64,000 bases of DNA from Eleusine coracana subsp. coracana (Eukaryota; Streptophyta; Magnoliopsida; Poales; Poaceae): positions 30,030,044-30,094,043 of the forward strand of contig CM064423.1 of NCBI GenBank assembly GCA_032690845.1, written 5' to 3'. The first letter of the stretch is position 1; each line of letters begins with the position of its first letter. The position numbers were made by a program, and so were the translations under genes. Under the pieces are notes generated by a model. It had not been told where the DNA came from. It ran no database searches and was given only the letters and a program-made list of their open reading frames with translations. Of the stretch, positions 54,677 through 64,000 are shown one piece after another.

Positions 54677-55283
54677 AACGGTTGCATAGGACGCGTACGG
54701 ACTCAGATATGGATGTTCTACATATGCACGGAAAGATAAGGAGAAGACCTTTCCAATTCCATAGGCCTCATGCCAAAATTCATCTCGAGTCATCGGGTGT
54801 CGTCAAAACAAGAGAGGGTCCAGAATCTGTGTTGGTGCTACGTCGCCTATTTTTGGCCTTTGGGCTTTGTATCTACTTAAGCCCAATTAGGGGCGCATCC
54901 AGAGGGTCATGCACGACCGTAGGGTCTTCATATACAGCCGCCGCCACACCATTAGGGTTCCGGTTTTGCTTAGATCAATTCTGTTCATAAACAGTTCCGC
55001 CGTTCATCGGTTTGTGAGACCCCAACTTCGAGAGTTTAATCATACATCTGCAATTGTGTTGCATTCTTCGTTATTCTTGCTTGTGTTCTTGATTCGTAGG
55101 CAGGGATTAGCCTTCTCGGCGAGGTCAATCGTCCTTGGACGGTTGATAACCAGAGGAGATGTCGTGCTGCGATTGCGGGGTTTAGAACGTGCTGTTCTGA
55201 AGCCGGATCGATTTGTGTGTCGGCTCTGACCAAATCAACTTACCAAGAACCTCTCGGAAGATCGGGAACCCTTGTTCACATCA
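54364..55283 (+). repeat. 3' LTR of CRM copy b
   Basis: 920 bp, starting TGATGACATCACTCC after a GAGGGGGAGGAGGA polypurine tract. It lacks three bases near its start compared with the 5' LTR. Confidence 0.92.
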
Positions 55284-56658
55284 GGAAGATGGTGAGGTTG
55301 TTAGAAACAAGGCTAGGCTTGTTGCCCAGGGTTTCAGTCAAGTAGAGGGCTTAGACTATAGGGAAACCTTTGCTCCTGTTGCACGCATAGAAGCCATTAG
55401 GATCCTGCTTGCATTTGTTGCCTCTAATAGCATTAGACTCTACCAAATGGATGTCAAGAGTGCTTTCCTCAATGGTTTCATAGAGGAAGAGGTTTATGTG
55501 AGACAACCACCTGGTTTTGAGCACCACAAATAGCCAAATCGTGTGTATAAGCTTCAAAAGGCTTTGTATGGGCTAAAGCAAGCACCTAGGGCATGGTATG
55601 CTAGGCTTAAGACCTTCTTGCTAGAGCGCGGGTATGTCATGGGGTATGTTGAAAAAACCTTGTTCACTCTAAAGCATGGCAATGACTTTCTAATGGTTCA
55701 AATTTACGTGGATGATATCATCTTTGGAGTTTCCTCTCATGCTCTTGTGTCCATATTTCAAGAAGCTATGGAAAGTGAATTTCAGATGTCGATGATGGGT
55801 GAGCTCACCTTCTTTCTTGGACTTCAAATCAAGCAGTGCAAGCAAGGCACCTTCATACATCAAGCCAAGTACACGAAGGATCTCTTGAAGAAGTTCGACA
55901 TGGTCAATGTGAAGTCGTTGTCAACACCAATGTCCACTACAACGACACTTGACCCTGACAAAGACTATGAAGTGGTGGACCAAAGGGAGTACAGGAGCAT
56001 GATTGGCTCCCTCTTGTACCTAACGGCGACAAGACTCGACATACACTTTGCAGTGTGTCTTTATGCTCATTTTCAGGCTTCCCCAAGGGTGACTCATCGC
56101 AAGGCTGTCAAGCGCGTCTTCAGGTATCTTAAATACACCCTTGAGTTCAGTCATTGGTACTCTGCATCTTCATCTCTTGATCTCATTGGGTATTCGGATA
56201 CGGACTTTGCTAGTTGTAGAATTGATAGAAACAGCACTTCTGGTACTTGCCATTTCTTAGGTACTTCTTTGATCTGTTGGTCTTCTCGTAAGCAGTTGAG
56301 TGTAGCCCAATCCACCACAGAGGTTGAGTATGTTGCTGCTGCTAGCTGCTGCTCACAAATCCTATGGATAGTATCCACCATGAGAGACTATGGGTTAACC
56401 TTTAAGGGTGTTCCACTCATGTGTGATAACTCTAGTGCCATATGCTTAGCCAAAAACCTAGTCCAACATGGTAAGGTCAAACACATAAATGTGAGATTCC
56501 ACTTCCTGTACGATAATGTTGCGAAGGGAGATGTTGATCTCAAATACATCGACACCAAAAACCAATTGGCTGATATCCTTGCCAAGCCCCTAGATGCTTC
56601 GCGATTCGCTTTTCTTCGAGGGGAGCTTGGTGTTTGCCATCCTTATGGCATCATTTGA
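55284..56658 (+). pseudogene. SIRE-like Pol, 3' part: reverse transcriptase and RNase H
   Basis: It resumes exactly after the CRM target duplication with EDGEVVRNKARLVAQGFSQ. Reverse transcriptase blocks are LYQMDVKSAFLNGFI, ALYGLKQAPRAWYARL and the catalytic YVDDIIFG. A stop after EHHK (about 55531-55533) is the only interruption seen. RNase H is read from YSDTDFASCRIDRNSTSG through MCDNSSAICLAKN to TKNQLADILAKPLD. The frame ends at 56658 with a TGA, immediately overlapped by GAGGGGGAG. Confidence 0.88.
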
Positions 56659-58059
56659 GGGGGAGTTGGTGTTCTCTTGTGTATATGTATCTTACCTTTT
56701 GCATTGCATCTCATATGTAAAATATGCATTGGTAGATGAGCTTTGATTCTTATGCTTTCTTGCATTTCACTTTGCTATGATTGAGCTTGAGCTAAGTTGT
56801 GTGGATGTGATAGTAATCTTTCATGCTTAGATTTTCTAGATGGCTTATTATAGACTCTTTTGAGCAACTTGCTAATCTTAAAGGTAAATTTAGCTTCTTA
56901 TGAACCTTATGAACCAATCTTGCTAAGACTTGCTCACCATGTGTATAATTGCTTTTATCCCTGTCAAGACTTGTGTTGAGGCTAGTCTTGAGGATACCTT
57001 GGCTTTGGCATCTTGTATTTGCGAAATGTGGCTTTGTAAATGTTTAGCTCATGATGGTACATTATGGGAATGTTTGTTCCTTTTGCCACAAAGACATGCT
57101 CATCCTTATGCTTTTAAATTGTAAAATAAATTGATTGTGCTTTGAAGCCTCGGGGTGTTTGCCGTACCCAGTCGTGTGACCCTCCGCATGGATTACAAGT
57201 AACATAAAAATGCTAAATCCAAACATTGTACTTCGAAGCCTTGGGGTGTTTGTCGTACCCAGTCGTGCGACCCTCCACATAGATTAGAAGATACATGAGG
57301 ATCACATAAAAATAATGCTTTTCTCTTTTCCTATGAATCTTTGTTGCATATGTGAGCGTTTGTAGAGCTTATTTTCTGTGAATGCTTGTTGCCTTTGTTG
57401 AGATTGAGACTGGCTAGATTCTTTCGATTCACTTGATACTTGTTTTTCCTTGGAAAGGAGTACTTACACATGTGGTGGCAGCTTTTCTCATGATAAGCAA
57501 ATTTGATTTTATCTAAGCTAATCAATCTTTTTTCTTAGCTTGTATAGCTCTAGGTATTTATGCCTTCCTATCTATTTTTGGTCATTGTATGATGGTTAGC
57601 TATTGCTTTTACGCTTCATGGCTCTATGTTTTTTATTACCTCAGTTAAATGCTTGTTCGCATAATTGTTGAAGCTCCTTAGGTTTGCATTTTCATGCATT
57701 GCATTTTTGCTTGTTCTTTTGCTTCATTGATGAGTTCATTGTCAAAGGGGGAAAAAATGTTGGGTCATGCACAAATAATGCTAAGAAACTCTTTGATCCA
57801 TTTTGCATTACATGAGACCTACCACAAGTTGAGGGGGAGCATATCATGTCCTTGATCGCTTTTTTGCGCTTTTCACACTCTTTGCGTCTCCAGTCGCTTT
57901 CTTTGCCAACTCTTGGTTTTGCGATTCCTATTTTTCTAGATGGCCTACTTGCCACCTTTTGTTTGAGTTTGGCCATTTGGATGTGCTTATTCCGCTTTGC
58001 ATTTCAATCTGTAATCTTTGTGCATTTGGTGTTGTCAATGTACTCATCACGGGGGAGAT
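56659..58059 (+). other. 3' region of the SIRE-like element with three polypurine-like tracts and a 91-bp duplication
   Basis: No ORF resembling an envelope was found. Polypurine-like tracts GAGGGGGAG occur at about 56657 and 57832, and CGGGGGAGAT at 58050-58059 abuts the 3' LTR. A 91-bp unit beginning GAAGCC(T)CGGGGTGTTTG is tandemly repeated at 57144 and 57235. Much of the region is AT-rich. Confidence 0.65.
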
Positions 58060-59850
58060 TGAGAAACCATGTAGATATGTGTCATGGTTTGCAATATGTG
58101 ATGAGTAATTGACATTGGTTGAGTTGGTGTTTGAGTTGAAATATGGGAATCTAGGGATTGCATGAGTTTGTGCATGTCATGGTTTTGACTAACCAGAGTT
58201 GGTGAGGATGTTGGAGAGTTTGCAGGAGATGGGAAACGTGTTTGCTTGTCTGATGATGTGTAGGTCACTGGAGTAAACTTGGCGGTCAACGGCGAGAGGA
58301 TCGGGCACAAGTAGGAGACTTGGGTCCAAGCGATCGGGAGGTCGGTTGAAGTCAAGGGTGATCCACACCGTACATGTGGGGAGGCAAGAAGCACGGATGG
58401 TTTCGTGGTTGAGCCTCAAAACCGTGGGTGGTGACTAAGACGGTAGGATTGACCAAGTCAAAGGTGATCGGGCGTCAGTGCAAGTAGAGGCTTCCAATGG
58501 ACCAGAGGCGGGAGAGACTTGCCGACGAGGAGGATCATGGGATGAGGTGACACGCGTCAAGATCAAGAAGTCATGCTTTAAGAAGCGTGCAAGGTGGTTT
58601 CCCGGTTTGGGCCTCAAAATCGCACCATCGCGAAGCTTGCGTCGAGGCGAAGCAAAGTTGTGAAGGGCTCGATGGCATTCGGGCAAAGGAAAAAAGAGTT
58701 GGATGGTTTTGCCCCTGGTGGTAGGTGGCAATGAGTTATAGGTCAAGGGTAGAGTTTTCTTGGACCCTAGGCCTATATAAGGAGAGGTGTGGCTGGTGGG
58801 AGAGGTGCCTCTTCCCATTAGCCTTGTTAGGACTTCATTCAAAGTGCTAGGAGAGGTCTTCATATAATAGAGGAGAGGAGAGGGTGTGTGAGAGACATCT
58901 CTTTCTCTTCCAAATAGTGGGAGGAAGAGGGTGTCTTCCTAGCCTTGTATCCATTGATCTTGTAAGCATTTTCTATGATATAAGAATTACTTTCGTGCTC
59001 AAGATCTTCCTCTCTTCCTAAATCCCGAATTTCTCTTTTTCTCTATTTTCGGAGCTATTTTTTTGGAAATTTTCGATCTCCTTTTTGAGTGAGTTTTTGA
59101 GGCGGATTTGTTGGGGATCTTAGTGCTATGATGAGCTAGAACAATCCTTCATGGGTCCTTGACCGAATCAAGAGCTCTAGCACCTTTGATTAGAAGGATT
59201 TCTCAAGTTTCCCCTTTTTGATGTTCTTGGCACAAGATCTGAAATTCGTGATGATTCCTAGAGCCAATCGAGTGGATCTTCTAGGATTAGGGTCGTGATG
59301 TGTTGAGGACTGGTTGGTCCAAAACTGCATGTTTTGGAGATCATTTGGGTGATTTTTGGAGAGATTTATGGGAAATATGCGATAGTTTTCTGTTCTGTCG
59401 GGGGTCGATCGGCACTACCGATGACCAGAACCGGCACTGCCGGTGGGTCTGAACTCTGATCGGCACTGCCAATGCGCTCTGACCGTTTCGTTCTAGAGTT
59501 TTGAGAACCCCGCACCAGCACTGCTGATGGGTGTGATCGGCACTGCCGATGGTGCCAACCGGCACTGCCAATGGCTGTGATCGGCACTACCGATGGTTGT
59601 CCAGACTTGATCTGTTTTGGTGCGTTTCTTTGACCGTTTCGAGTCTTTGTAGTTCTTCTTTGTTTCCGCTGTGTTTTGCTGTTATTGTAGATCAGTCCTA
59701 AGATTAGCACATCACAAGTTGGTGTGTGTGGCCTTGGTGATCGGGTTAGAGGTTGGCTTGGGTTGTAATTGGGACATAGGCCAAGTTCTTGTGAAGAATT
59801 TTTATTGGCTCCCATTCACCCCCACCCCTGGTGGCCTTCTCGGTCCTTCA
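58060..59850 (+). repeat. 3' LTR of the SIRE-like element
   Basis: TGAGAAACCATG...CGGTCCTTCA, 1791 bp. It is shorter than the 5' LTR mainly because several palindromic units at 59405-59590 and a stretch near 58610 are missing. The TATA box is at about 58772. Confidence 0.9.
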
Positions 59851-59855
59851 CTTTC

Positions 59856-60182
59856 TTTGTCCTTCTCCACTAGACTAGTCTTTATATATCTTGAGTATGC
59901 TATCTGTGTGTCCTCTATCCATGATTCATTTATATCCTTACCCCTGTGAAGACTTTGTCATATAATCTATTGTGCATGTCTAGAACATGGTAATTACTTT
60001 GATCTATCCCCAGCCTTCCTTTGGGATAAAATAAATATGATATTGTGAATACTACCGGGTGAAATGATACAACGATATTGTTCGTGCGCTTGCGGATTAT
60101 CTACATTCGTTAAAGATTACCAACACACATTTCTGGCACTATTGCTAGGGAAACTTAGTGATGATGTTAAGAAGTGTCAACA
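59856..60182 (+). repeat. Athila-type LTR, U5 end (continued after SIRE)
   Basis: It continues 41803-42333. It ends GTGTCAACA at 60182 and carries a primer-site-like sequence TGGCACTATTGCTAGGGA at 60134-60151, about 31 bases inside its end. Confidence 0.8.
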
Positions 60183-60325
60183 ACCATTTCTGGCGCCATT
60201 GTCGAGGAAGGCTATACATCAAGAAAGTTGCCTATGTTCTATTCTTGCATATGTGTTTATTTGGCATTCGCCCAAATAGGCTAATCTTGTCTGTATTCTC
60301 CTTTTGTGTGAAGACAGGATAGTGT
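60183..60325 (+). other. Primer-binding site and leader of the plus-strand Athila-type element
   Basis: TGGCGCCATTGTCGAGGA at 60191-60208 is the tRNA-Asp type site with a few transitions, eight bases from the LTR as in the intact element. A short leader leads to the Gag start at 60326. Confidence 0.8.
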
Positions 60326-62611
60326 ATGACCGGTTTCACCTTGCCTGAAAATTATATTGAAGATCCTGAACAACTCTTGAGAAGGGTACATGCACGTCTC
60401 ATCCGTCCTCAAAAGTTGGTGTCTGCAAGTGAACCAGTCATCTTCATACCTTCAAGCTTCAAAGTCATGTCCTACAAAAGTCTTCATGATTTCTCTGCTC
60501 CCTCGACGTCCAGCATTCCTATTATGCCTAACGCCACAGGAGATGCGAATTTCAAGATAAAGACGAGTCTTACTACCATGGTGCAAGCCAGCCCATTTTG
60601 TGGGAACGCCAATGAGGATGCCAGTGCCCATTTGCAATAGTTTTTGGAGACTTGCAGCACCTTCAAGATGAAGGACGTCTCTCAATACACCATTCATCTT
60701 CTTCTGTTTCCATTCTACCTTCTTAGGAGAGCAAGGTAGTGGTTCTACGCGAACAAAGATGTTGTAGGTACCTAGGACAAGTGTTCCATTGTGTTCCTTG
60801 CCAAGTTCTTCTCGTTGGGCAAAACCAATGCCCTTCACGAAAGAATTTCAAGCTTCCAGCAGGAGTCCAAGGAGTTAGTCTCCGAGGCTTGGGAAAGGCT
60901 ACAAGAGTACATGTTCGTCTGTCCTCATCACGGGATGGACGAATGGCTTATCATCCAGAACTTCTACACTGGGTTGACTTTGTTAGCTCATGACCATATT
61001 GATGCTACTACAGGAAGAGCCTTCTTCTCACTGACCTTTGAGAAGGCTAAAGATCTTATTGAGAAGATGGTCTCCAACCAAGGGTGGAGTGAAGATCGTC
61101 TTCACTCATGCTAGCGAGGTATGCACACCGTTAAGGTGGTGGACATGCTAGCCGACAAAATGGACCTCCGTATGAAGAAGATAGATGAGCAGGCCAAAGG
61201 ACATGAAGTCGGCACCGTCAACACCTTAGGCGCTCGCATGACGTGCGATGTCTGCGGCAACATGGGTCACTCGGGCAATGACTGCCCTGAGACTCGTGAG
61301 GACGTGCTGTACATGAACAACAATAACAACAACAACAACAATGGCTATTGTCCACAAGGAGGCAACGAGTGGAATCAACCACGCCCATATTATCAACAAG
61401 GTAACAACTTTAACTCTTCCAATAGTCAGCCCTCCTTTAAAGATCTTGTATTAGGCCATGCTAAATTTAATGAAAACTTTTCTAAAAAGCTTATGGCTAA
61501 TGACAAGACTCTAGAAAGTGTTAATGCTAAGCTAGAAGGTCTTGCTTCTTCCTTTAAAAATCAGCTTAGCTTTAATAAAATGCTAGAAACTCAGCTAGCC
61601 CAGGTAGATGCTGCTCTTCCGGGGCAACCCGAGTCTCCTGTTGAACATGTTAATGCGGTGACCATGAGAGGGGGTAAGACCACTTGGGACCCGCCATATA
61701 CTGACATTGCGAGAAGGATAAGGAAGCACCTTCAAGCAAGGAAGATCGGGAGTGCCCCACGATCGCTTGCTCAATCGGGGATCAGAAATTCGACTAAGCC
61801 TTGTGCGACCTTGGTGCAAGCGTGAGTGTGATGCCCAAGACGGTCTTTGAGAAATTGCACTACACAGTCTTATCCCCTGCGCCAATGCAACTTCAGTTGG
61901 CCGACTCTTCAGTCTGCTTTCCGGCGGGTATTGCTGAAAGCGTTCTCATAAAAATCTGGGATTGCTTCATCCTTATGTATTTTATGGTCCTCGACATGGA
62001 CGTTGAGAAGGAAACGTCGCTCATTCTTGGGTGCCCATTTCTAAGCACTACAGATGCACACATTGATGTTGGGGCTAGAGAAATCTGTTTCCTCATCAAT
62101 GGCAAGGAAGAGAGGTTTGCTTTTCAGCCAAGGAGGAAGTAATGTTTGATGATCAAGATCAAGTACCAGCCGAACCCGAAGAATATTCAAGACATCAAAG
62201 TAACACCCCCAAAGAATAAAAAAACTAGACCAAGGGGAGAGACGTCCCCTGGCATTTTTTTAAGCGGATGCCGCACTTGAACCCAGACCGTCTAGGCAAC
62301 TCACTTCCTCCACGAGCTGCTAGCCAGTTGACTCATGAGAGCATGGCAACACCCCCATAGAAGGACAACCTCATTCTCTACATGTAGAAGACCTCATTCT
62401 CTACGTGAAGAAGATCATGGCTAAGGAGATGTTGTATTGTTTTAAGAAGAAGAATCCACCGACGGCGAGGCCAGGATTGTGGGCAAAGCCACAGCCTGTT
62501 ATATCCAAGAAGCCACCGACCGCACCAAAGATAAAGAATGTGTGGCGAGTGAAGGAAGTGCAGTCATCCGTGCCCACTTCTCCAGGACCGGATGCAGCAC
62601 CATCGAGCTAA
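60326..62611 (+). pseudogene. Athila-type gag-protease relic, plus strand
   Basis: It starts MTGFTLPENYIEDPEQLLRR. Gag core blocks with stops (HLQ then TAG at 60638-60640), FYTGLTLLAHDHIDATTGRA, knuckle CDVCGNMGHSGNDC, then an Asn run of nine residues. About 100 codons between the linker and the protease are missing compared with the intact copy (junction at about 61700-61790). The protease reads CDLGASVSVMPKTVF and LILGCPFLSTTDAHIDV, where the usual Gly-Arg-Pro is Gly-Cys-Pro. A SINE interrupts the basic tail at 62217-62346. It ends TSPGPDAAPSS, as the intact copy does. Confidence 0.85.
62217..62346 (-). mobile_element. tRNA-derived SINE inserted in the gag-protease tail
   Basis: A 130-bp insert is flanked by 16-bp near-identical duplications: TAACACCCCCAAAGAA (62201-62216) and CAACACCCCCATAGAA (62347-62362). 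The paralogous empty site is seen in the intact element near 22355-22375. On the minus strand it has an A-box-like TGGCTAGCAGC, a B-box-like GGTTCAAGTGC 30-odd bases later, and a T-run at its 3' end, as in grass p-SINE-type elements. Confidence 0.7.
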
Positions 62612-63352
62612 ACGCAATGGAGAAAAGTCCTGCTCGTCGGACATTAAAAATTGGTCAGCCCTTACCAAAGGTAAATTGGTATTTATCTCATATTTAATTT
62701 TCTTAAATTTTTGCACATTTGAGTTTTCCAACTTTTGGAATTTTTCAAGTTTGCACTTGCATCTGCATACTTGGATTTCACACATTTGCATGTTGGAGTT
62801 AATTCCAACCATTTTCACTCTTTCAAAATTTTCAAAAAAAACCGGCTTTGATTTCAACTTTGGAAAAATATTTTTTGAACAATTTTTTTTTTGAAACTTT
62901 GGACCTAGCCCCTACAGCTCAAGAAATATAGCTATTAGGGAGTTGTGAGCCAACCTAGGTTTGGCCGAACCCCCTTGTTCGGCCAAAGGCATGTGGACCC
63001 CACTGACCATGGCCTTTTGCCAACGGTTGGATTTGGCCCCCTACTAGCCGTTTTTTACCATTAGGAATTTGCTCCTCTAAATTGGACGCCCGAGTGAAGT
63101 ATTCTTGCACTCAAGCTTATTTCTAACTTCACCCCCTTTGCTCCAATCTTTTGCTCTTGTACTTCCATTTGCTTCTCCAAAGTTGTCAGTCCAAAAACCA
63201 CCAAAAATATTTCCCTTTTAGTTTTGCTTTTTATTTTGGATTGTTCGAGTCTCTTTGACAAGCTTGGCAAGATCAACATGATCGGTAGATTTTATTTTGC
63301 TAACACATAACCCGCCTTCGAGTTGTTCTTGTGTTTTGCTCTAGTGGTGCAG
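62612..63352 (+). promoter_or_regulatory. Spacer before ORF2 with palindrome pair and splice-acceptor-like end
   Basis: No gene. TTTGGCCGAAC (62960-62970) and GTTCGGCCAAA (62977-62987) form an 11-bp inverted repeat whose GGCC cores are 18 bp apart. The same TTGGCCGAA sequence is in the LTR piece at 27930. The spacer ends with a pyrimidine-rich tract and TGGTGCAG immediately before the ATG at 63353. A TATA box is not clear here. Confidence 0.5.
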
Positions 63353-64000
63353 ATGAAGAAAGCTAAGGCATTGATGCAGTGAGTGATGCGTTTGAGTTCA
63401 CGCCGTTCACACGGTAGCTCGAGCATGAGCCTCTCCATGGAGCATGAACCAACGAGGTACACGCTCGTTGAGGACGACATGGAGGAGGATGAACCACACG
63501 TTCTTCTCGTTGACGCTGACCTCGAGCTGCTGGATGAACAAGAGAAACAAGTCTACAACCGCCTACACAACCGCAACGTCGTCCATACTCGTGCGTATGG
63601 TGATCACCTACTCTCCACTAAAGGTGTGGACCTTGAGTTCCTTTCTATTTGGAAAGTTTTAGGTTGGACCGAATTTGCACATATCACTGCGGAGGGTTCA
63701 CGCCTCTTCACTAACCAATTTTGTGCACTTTGCTAAAAGATAACGACAGGATACTTTTTTGCTTGTTCAGGAAATGATACTGTCTCACTTAGAATGAACT
63801 TACCATCATTCTTAAGTTTAGATGTTTTTGCAACACTAACTTAGAGGGTGTTACCACGGGTTTTAAAAAGGGTTCTTTTTGGAAAAGAATTTCAGGGGAG
63901 TTTTCTTGTGAACGTCCCAGGACTAGTGACATTCACCACCCAACTCTATAGCTTTGGCATAGGTTGCTTGCTATGACTTGTTTCCCTAGACAAGACACTA
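63353..64000 (+). pseudogene. ATHILA ORF1-like second ORF (ORF2), 5' part, continues past the window
   Basis: It starts MKKAKALMQ, then a stop. The homologous reading continues with SSRRSHGSSSMSLSMEH, then NVVHTRAYGDHLLST, VLGWTEFAHITAEGSRLF, matching MGWLNFVEVDEPGSRLL of the intact ORF2. After a stop at 63734-63736 and a frameshift, FKKGSFWKRISGEF and RPRTSDIHHPTL match FHKESFWKKISG and PRTSAIHNPTLR. The window ends inside the domain. Function unknown. Confidence 0.75.

Larger units (their letters stand above)
48590..55283 (+). mobile_element. CRM-type (centromeric chromovirus) retrotransposon, copy b
   Basis: 6.7 kb, target duplication GGAAG (48585-48589 and 55284-55288), inserted into the SIRE reverse transcriptase. 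The LTRs are 48590-49512 and 54364-55283, of the TGATG...CATCA type. It is closely related to copy a but lacks the Gag N-terminus and part of the leader (deletion at about 50250), and has a second deletion of about 50 bp near 51330 in the protease region. Pol is broken by stops and frameshifts. Confidence 0.88.
42334..59850 (+). mobile_element. SIRE/Maximus-like Ty1/copia retrotransposon with a nested CRM element
   Basis: The target duplication CTTTC is at 42329-42333 and 59851-59855. The LTRs are 42334-44201 (1868 bp) and 58060-59850 (1791 bp), with a tRNA-Met type primer site. One gag-pol frame runs from 44266 with premature stops but, apart from the nested insertion, little frame loss; the order is Gag, protease, integrase, reverse transcriptase, RNase H, the Copia order. 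About 1.4 kb lies between the end of pol and the 3' LTR. The SIRE assignment rests on long LTRs, a long coiled-coil Gag extension and the large 3' region; I see no env-like ORF. Confidence 0.85.

Noticed and set aside
56659..58059. Envelope-like gene of a SIRE element
   Set aside because: No long open frame and no convincing membrane protein; small open frames only.

Overview
This window looks like plant nuclear DNA, most likely from a grass (Poaceae), and almost all of it is nested LTR retrotransposons. I found no convincing host protein gene, rRNA or tRNA gene, organellar or bacterial sequence. The inference rests on TG...CA long terminal repeats with 5-bp target duplications, plant primer-binding sites (tRNA-Asp and tRNA-Met types), Athila/CRM/SIRE-type proteins, and dense decay by premature stops.

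Layout. 1-2736: three head-to-tail, minus-strand Athila-type LTR pieces, one pair separated by about 110 bp of internal leader with a decayed tRNA-Asp primer site. 2737-3030: broken Copia integrase. 3258-9700: decayed minus-strand non-autonomous Athila-like element(s), with a gag-protease relic, a second protease relic, and an ATHILA ORF1-like second ORF (here ORF2), interrupted by a piece of SIRE-type LTR. 9700-15300: decayed minus-strand element with a Copia-like LTR and one ORF of the same ORF2 type. 15384-26413: Copia-like LTR sitting in a 23-bp tandem array and carrying the youngest element of the window: an intact 9.4-kb Athila-type element (16868-26259, target duplication CTTAC) whose LTRs differ at only two sites I could see. 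It encodes gag-protease and ORF2 but no reverse transcriptase, RNase H or integrase. 26414-28602: tandem repeats, a fragment of a spliced gene with a coiled-coil end, and a plus-strand Athila LTR piece. 28603-37502: minus-strand Copia 5' end split by a CRM-type (centromeric chromovirus) element at 29409-37134 (target duplication CTTCT). 37503-40850: a 3.3-kb LTR probably of the Del/Tekay type. 40851-41802: Copia-like LTR remnant. 41803-64000: a plus-strand Athila-type element whose LTR was hit by a SIRE-like Copia element (42334-59850, target duplication CTTTC), itself hit in its reverse transcriptase by a second CRM element (48590-55283, target duplication GGAAG). The Athila element continues with gag-protease, carrying a SINE, and ORF2 running off the window.

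Main biological signal. The Athila-type elements and the Copia-like element share an ORF2 family and a promoter-linked cis module: two imperfect palindromes set at a fixed distance (18, 20 or about 21 bp by element), 55-115 bp upstream of a TATA box. The palindrome sequence differs between elements, but within one element the same sequence recurs in the LTR and in the spacer before ORF2. Each Athila-type ORF2 start also directly follows a splice-acceptor-like CAG, and each Athila-type LTR carries a second primer-site-like sequence just inside its U5 end. Together these suggest a non-autonomous retroelement system with a duplicated promoter and a separately expressed ORF2. The two CRM elements point to a centromeric or pericentromeric location.
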